Source: Sequoia sempervirens
Taxonomy: Eukaryota; Streptophyta; Pinopsida; Cupressales; Cupressaceae
NCBI GenBank assembly: GCA_007258455.2
Contig: VDFB02321272.1
Span: forward strand, 55,368-119,367
DNA: 64,000 bases
Direction of reading: 5' to 3'
The notes below the pieces were generated by a model. The model was given only the letters and a program-made list of their open reading frames with translations, ran no database searches and had not been told where the DNA came from. Made by a program: the position numbers and the translations under genes. Of this stretch, positions 58,202-64,000 are shown piece by piece; position 1 is the first letter of the stretch, and each line of letters begins with the position of its first letter.

Positions 58202-58217
58202 TTTGAAAGGGGGATGA
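58202..58217 (+). other. Polypurine tract of element H
   Basis: TTTGAAAGGGGGATGA directly precedes TGTTGGCAGG, an LTR-type start. Confidence 0.65.
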
Positions 58218-59100
58218 TGTTGGCAGGAAAGAGCTATAATGCAAACACCGCCAAGAAAATCCTTTTACATCTTGTTGCAAAGAGCTTGTGAACCTTAAGA
58301 TTTAAAATATACCATCTAGAGTAGGGGTAGGATAGATGGGTCACATCCCATCTTGTAGATATATGTATAGGGAAGATATGAGTAACAGTGTAAGAGAGAG
58401 GTATATAGTGGTTTGTATAGAAGAAGATAATGAATTCACTCTTCTGATAAGATTAATATTTAATGTTTATCAAAATTCTATATGATGTTATTTGTCATTT
58501 TGTGAATATACAATCAATTGGGGAATCCTCTATCCGAATCTAACCATTATTTCCTTTATATGACTGAGTCTGGGGTATAAACTACAATGCTTAGAAAGTA
58601 CTTAGGGCTAAGAACTCTAGGCTGTGTTTCCCTAATTTTCTTGCTAATAGTTGTTTAACCCATCCTATTCAATTGTAAATGAAAGGATGTTCCTTGTGGT
58701 TATCCAAGATTTCACTAATACAAATCATCTATAATTTTGGATCCTATTGTGTAAAACCCATAAAATGTATTATTTCCTTGTGTGTTATTTTATTCTTGAA
58801 AGTGGTTTAATTGCATTGATTGTTTGGAATAATTTTATTTTTTAAAAACATAGTACTTTGTAATTAATTGATTCATGAGTGGAGCATTAGATTCTCTTAG
58901 TGAATTTTATTATTTTAAAATAAGTGTTTTGTGTGAGGTTTATATACATTTGTATGCTTTTGCATCTATATGAATTTCAAGAATGTTAGGCAATGCATTT
59001 GAAATGTCTAATTTGTAATTGGATTAGGAGTTTATGATTATGTGATCTTATGATAAATATAGTTAATTATATTTGAGCTATATATATATATGAAAGTGTA
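58218..59100 (+). repeat. 3' LTR of element H (right end approximate)
   Basis: Begins TGTTGGCAGGAAAGAGC after the polypurine tract. No second copy is in the window, so its length and target duplication cannot be fixed; the end given is a guess where AT-rich U5-like sequence gives way to the LINE region. Confidence 0.45.
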
Positions 59101-59656
59101 AAATTTATTTTTAGTTGAAAATGAATTTTCCTAAGAAAAAATATTAGAAATAATAATATGCATCTCACTTAAAGGACAATATATAGTTTGAAAAGAAATA
59201 ATCCCACTTTAACGAAAGTTAAGGCCTCAAGAGTTTTGAAAGTGAATTGGAGATATGAGGGATAGTGTTTCACTCTGCATGTTGAAGCACACGAGTTAGG
59301 GTTTACAATCCCTAGCTTTATGTTTTTTCTCTACTCAAAGGTGTTGTTTGGGCGATCGAGGTTGGGAGATTGTTGATCTGTATGGGGGTCAGCCTAGGGT
59401 GGTTGTTGATTCTTGTTTAGGACTCTTTGAAGTTTTTTTTTCTACTACAATTATTTGTGCTTGCTACCTAAACTTTGGTTCTTGTATCTTCCTTGAGGGG
59501 CGTTGTTTGATTTCTTGAGTAGAGCCTTGGCATTGAACTTGGTGCTTGAATAAGCGAGGGTTTTTAATACTATTACTATCCTTTTTGCTATTGTCCTATT
59601 ATCCAGTTTCTTTGTTGTTTTTTTTTGGTTGGTGCTAGGTGTGGTGTTGAGTGGTT
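59101..59656 (+). other. LINE 5' region or boundary sequence
   Basis: No domain seen. T-rich with GTTGTTTG-type repeats from 59345, compatible with the 5' untranslated region of the LINE; where the LINE starts is unclear. Confidence 0.35.
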
Positions 59657-60545
59657 ATGGTCTTAATGGCACTGCATACGTCTTTGGAGAAGCTAGATCG
59701 GGTCTCCACTCCATTTGGTGGTGGAATGGGTTTTTCAAGTTCAGATTTTCTTGGTGTAGGATCGCCAAGGAATGGTACTTTTAGACTGTAAAAAGTGAAT
59801 GGGTGTTTGAAGAAATCCCAAGAACGACCAGTCTTAGTGATACAACCAAAATCAGTGGCCAAAGATGTGGAGTATTACATCAACCATGTGTTGATTTGCA
59901 ATTTTATGGGGATGAGGGTGTCGCTTCCTTTCCTCGATTCCTGGATTTGCAAGACATGGAACCAAAAAGGGGATTTTGACATTATGTTGGATGCTAGAAA
60001 TTTTTTTATGATATATTTTTCTTGTGTGGTTGATTGGAATAGGGATTTCAAAGGTGGTCCCTATTATTATAATCAAGCGAGACTTTTTATAAAACCATTG
60101 CATGTTGGTTTTAACTCAATAAAAGAGCTCCATTCTAGCGTCTCGATTTGGTTTTATCTCTCTCATTTGCCTCTAGAATGTTGGAGAAGTAATATATTGT
60201 AGATGATCACCCTCTTGCTTGGTAAGCCTATTTGTGTGTGTAGAAATTGATTTGAATAAGTCATTGTCAGATTTTATAGACATGAGTATTGGATCACATT
60301 CTTGGACTCAGTAGTTGGAATATGAGGTGTTTCCTTTTAGGTGTAGGTTGTCATGAATATGGCCATCTACAATGGAAGTGTCCCCATGCTATCTTTTCTT
60401 TTGGTTTGGGTAACCCTCCTCATCCTACCCCAAAGATGAACAAGGGAAAGGCTCCCATGTAGGGGGTGGTGGCTAATAAGGAGGGATTTTTCCCAATTAA
60501 GAATTGTAACAGAGGTAGGGGAAAAAGGGAACCCTAAAGGATAGG
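59657..60545 (+). pseudogene. LINE ORF1 (DUF4283-like, zinc knuckle)
   Basis: ATG at 59657-59659 opens a frame kept to 60202, with one stop near 59790. The block LICNFMGMRVSLPFLDSWIC (59894-59950), then RDFKGGPYYYNQARLFIKPL (60041-60100) and VSIWFYLSHLPLECW (60140-60184), follows the DUF4283 pattern of plant LINE ORF1 (F.G.R......W, GP.....L.L..W, V.VW..LP.LPLEYW). After frameshifts, CHEYGHLQWKCP (about 60350-60385) is the rest of a CCHC knuckle. ORF1 binds LINE RNA. Broken by stops and shifts, so inactive. Confidence 0.65.
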
Positions 60546-61015
60546 TAGGAGGAGGAGACCTTTAACAAGTTTGATGCGCTAGAGGACTTGGTTCAAGAAG
60601 AGGGGATTCCCTTGGATTTGTAGATTACAAATGGATCTTTAGTCAAGAAAAATATTTGTAACCAACCAATTGTCATCTCTAGCCCAGCTTAGGTAGGGGA
60701 GTAGGAGACTTAGAGGGACACAGATATTCCTCCCTCTTCCTATGCTTTAGGAGATTTCAGTTTGTTGTCAGGTGCTAATGGCGAGTCTATTGTTATTGGA
60801 TTTAGTCACACTGGTGAGAAGACTGTTCTTGACCTAGGCAAAAATAAGCCTCCTTCACCTACTTTGGGCTTATAGAAAAGCCCCCCAAAAAGGGGCTTTT
60901 GAGAAGTCTCTCAAGGTGGGAGGAAAAAAGGACAAAGAAAAGGTTAAGCAAATTAGTGAGACATTGATGGAGTCTAGATCAGTGAGGACTATTGATTTCC
61001 ACTTCTCCCTTCCCC
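60546..61015 (+). other. Degenerate ORF1 tail / ORF1-ORF2 linker of the LINE
   Basis: Heavily broken coding-like sequence; no domain visible between the ORF1 knuckle and the endonuclease start. Confidence 0.4.
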
Positions 61016-61145
61016 AATGATGATTTCCTCTCTTGGAATGTGAGGGGTATGAATAGCATCCATCAACAAAAGGATATTCAAGAATTGATTGTGGTCATTC
61101 TCTAGATTTAGTTTTCCTTCAGGAGACTAAGTTATCACTTGAAAG
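61016..61145 (+). pseudogene. LINE ORF2 start: APE-type endonuclease fragment
   Basis: FLSWNVRGMNSIHQQKDIQE (about 61022-61085) matches the SWNVRGLN..... start of plant LINE endonucleases, where the Asn helps bind metal. After one frameshift, LDLVFLQETKLSLES (61098-61143) supplies the catalytic Glu of QETKL. The ORF stops at the LTR start at 61146, so the rest of the endonuclease and the RT are missing here. Confidence 0.7.
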
Positions 61146-64000
61146 TGTATACACCTAAAAATGGTCTCGATAATCTAATTAATTAAATACATTTATTTGA
61201 TTAATTAACCTTTAATTCCTCTAATATTAAATAAATAGAAATATTTATTTATATAGTTCACATTTAATTCTTCTATCTTTATTATATTATTTCCTCTTAA
61301 TTAAATAAACAGATTTAATACTTTGTTTTATTTAATTATTATTATTGAATTCTTCTATAATTATATTATATCTTATTCACATCATTTCATCAAATTAAAT
61401 AAACAGGTTCACATACTTTGATTTATTTAATTATCATACTTCTTCCATATTTATTTAATAAACATAGACTTCTATCATTTTTTTTATTAAATTAAATATC
61501 TTCTTTTTCTAAATTGAATAAAAATCTAAATATTCAATTGGAACATTTTCTACAGCTAATCATATCCACCTACCAAATTCGATATGAAATGTCTAATTTA
61601 ATTCATCTCAACCTTCACGAGAAAATTTAGAGACAAATTGGAGACAAATTTGCAGCTAAACTTCATCATCTTTCTCCAATGATTCTTCCTATCTTTTGGC
61701 TGAGTGTTTTTCTGGAGAGGAACAATCTCCATGATCATCTCAGGCTTCTTCATCTCTCACCTTTGAATCCTCAAGATCAAATCCAAACCTTTTTTGTGTT
61801 GTCCCTTTGCAAATTTTTTGTTGGGAATCTATAAATACAGCCTCCTACAGGAAATGGATCCAACTTTGTGCAAACATACTCTGCAGAAATACCAATTGAG
61901 CAATCAAGCATATTAGCAATAGCAATTATCATTTAGTAATAGCAATCATAGCATTTTAGAATAGAATCAATATCATGGATTTTCATTTAAATACATCATA
62001 GTTTACTGTAGCTTATTTTATCAAGTTTCATGTCAATTTAGATTACAATAGTTTCATCATTATCATTTCGATATCATCATATAGGATTAGATTATTGCAT
62101 TTAGCATCATCTCATTCTCTAGATTGCCATTTTAATAGTCATAATGCTTACCAAATCTGAGAGCCCAATGACTTAATAATTTTTTGGAGATAGAGAGCAA
62201 TATGATGCTTTCAAGAGTTTTCCTGTGTTAATTAGATTAATTATTGTTGATTCTCTTGATGTAATGTCTTATTAAGAAGTGTCTTATTTATATAGTTCAC
62301 ATTTAATTCTTCTATCTTTATTATATTATTTCCTCTTAATTAAATAAACAGATTTAATACTTTGTTTTATTTAATTATTATTATTGAATTCTTCTATAAT
62401 TATATTATATCTTAATCACATCATTTCATCAAATTAAATAAACAGGTTCATATACTTTGATTTATTTAATTATCATACTTATTCCATATTTATTTAATAA
62501 ACATAGACTTCTATAGTTTGTTTTATTAAATTAAATATCTTCTTTTTCTAAATTGAATAAATCTAAATATTCAATTGGAATATATTCTACAGCTAATCAT
62601 ATCCACCTACCAAATTAGATATGAAATGTCTAATTTAATTCATCTCAACCTTCACGGGCAAATTTGGAGACAAATTTCCAACTAAACTTCTTCATCTTTC
62701 TCCAATGATTCTTCCTATCTTTTGGCTGAGTGTTTTTCTAGGGAGGAAAAATCTCCATGATCAGCTCAGGCTTCTTCATCTCTCACCTTTGAATCCTCAA
62801 GATCAAATCCAAACCTTTGTTGTGTTGCCCCTTTACAAATGTGTTGTCGGGAATCTATAAATACAACCTCCTTCTATAGGAAATGGATCCAACTTTGTGC
62901 AAACTTACTCTGCAGAAATACCAATTGAGCAATCAAGCATATTAGCAATAGCAATTATCATTTAGTAATAGCAATCATAGCATTTTAGAATAGAATCAAT
63001 ATCATGGCTTTTCATTTAGCTACATCATGTAGTTTACTGTAGCTTCTTTTATCAAGTTTAATGTCAATTTAGATTACAATAGTTTCATCATTATCATTTC
63101 AATATCATCATATAGGATTAGATTATTGCATTTAGTGGCATCTCATTCTCTAGATTGGTATTTTAACAGTCATAATGCTTACCAAATCTGAGAGCCCAGT
63201 GACTTAATAAATATTTTGAGATAGAGAGCAATATGACGCTTTCAAGAGTTTTTCTATGTTAATTAGATTAATTATTGTTGATTCTCTTGATATAATGTCT
63301 TATTTAGAAGTGTCTTATTTATATAGTTCACATTTAATTCTTCTATCTTTATTATATTATTTCCTCTTAATTAAATAAATAGATTTAATACTTTGTTTTA
63401 TTTAATCATTATTATCGAATTCTTCTATAATTATATTCTATCTTAATCACATCATTTCATCAAATTAAATAAAAAAGTTCACATATTTTGATTTATTTAA
63501 TTATCGTACTTCTTCCATATTTATTTAATAAATATAGACTTTTATAGTTTGTTTTATTAAATTAAATATCTTATTTTTCTAAATTGAATAAATTTGAATA
63601 TTCAATTGAACTATATTCTATAGCTAATCATATCCACCTACCAAATTAGATATGAAATTTCTAATATAATTTATCTCAACCTTCACGAAAAAATTTGGAG
63701 ATAAATTGGACACAAATTTGTAGCTAAACTTCTTCATCTTTCTCCAATAATTCTTCCTATCTTTTGACTAAGTGTTTTCCTGGAGAGGAACAATCTCCAT
63801 GATCAGCTCAAGCTTCTTCATCTCTCACCTTTGAATCCTCAAGATCAAATCTAGAACTTTGTTGTGTTGCCCCTTTACAAATGTGATGTCAGGAATCTAT
63901 AAATACAACCTCCTATAGGAAATGGATCCAACTTTGTGCAAACTTACTTTGCAAAAATACCAATTGAGCAATCAAGCATATTAGCAATAGAAATTATCAT
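61146..64000 (+). repeat. LTR with internal 1.035-kb tandem repeats, running off the window
   Basis: Starts TGTATACACCTAAAAATGG, an LTR-like terminus, directly inside the LINE. From about 61240 a unit repeats head to tail: ATTTATATAGTTCA lies at 61247, 62286 and 63317 (spacing 1039 and 1031). Each unit carries a TATA box (TATAAATA at 61830, 62856 and 63898), GGAAATGGATCCAACTTTGTG and GAGCAATCAAGCATATTAGC. The unit junction reads GATRTAATGTCTTATT.AGAAGTGTC. So the promoter-bearing part of an LTR is amplified. No coding sequence. Orientation plus from TATA and the TG terminus. The right end is outside the window. Confidence 0.75.

Noticed and set aside
59852..60103. Minus-strand ORF in the LINE region
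   Set aside because: It is opposite the DUF4283-like ORF1, which has the supporting motif pattern.

Overview
The window looks like intergenic heterochromatin from a plant with a very large genome, most likely a gymnosperm such as a conifer (inference). It is AT-rich, I find no intact host gene, and almost every recognisable stretch is a decayed LTR retrotransposon, often inserted into another one. Reading frames are long but broken by scattered stop codons and single-base shifts, as expected of old silenced copies.

Region 1 (about 1-26 kb) is a deep nest on the minus strand. A fragment of a Ty1/copia pol (23057-25440) is cut at its left side by a second copia-type element ('element 0'; gag at 19.7-20.7 kb, 5' LTR 20723-23056, truncated 3' LTR 2148-2802). 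The 5' LTR of element 0 carries a 974-bp terminal-inverted-repeat transposon (22049-23022) with a 4-bp GCAT target duplication; the uninterrupted paralogous site is at 2769-2772. Into element 0 landed a 14.3-kb LTR element ('element 1', 3050-17362, perfect GAGAG duplication), and into that a 5.9-kb LTR element ('element 2', 9155-15089). Elements 1 and 2 share a primer-site-like motif and an odd polyprotein (acidic N-terminus, ISLWDL motif, retropepsin-like domain, G-patch, then a terminal zinc knuckle) with no reverse transcriptase or integrase. A short-LTR element (1839-2147 and leftward) interrupts the 3' LTR of element 0.

Region 2 (26-39 kb) holds a 76-bp tandem array of alternating inverted motifs, a 3.4-kb broken coding region without polymerase domains (27882-31309) ending near a polypurine tract and LTR start, an F-box-like fragment at 34.49 kb that may be the only host-gene trace, a 40-bp minisatellite, and another LTR of the element 0 family (36613-37905).

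Region 3 (39.8-44.4 kb) is four head-to-tail copies of a 1.14-kb unit.

Region 4 (44.5-58.2 kb, plus strand) is a complete but dead Ty3/gypsy element of Tat/Athila type ('element G', 44987-56052, TAAAG duplication) with gag, protease, RT-RNase H, integrase and an additional 3' ORF. It sits inside the coding region of another retroelement ('element H') whose 3' LTR starts at 58218.

Region 5 (59.2-64 kb) has a LINE remnant (ORF1 with DUF4283-like domain and zinc knuckle; start of the ORF2 endonuclease), cut at 61146 by an LTR that is itself internally tandemly repeated (about 1.035-kb units) to the window end. I saw no tRNA, rRNA or CRISPR feature. Coordinates of LTR ends with target duplications are firm; other ends are approximate.
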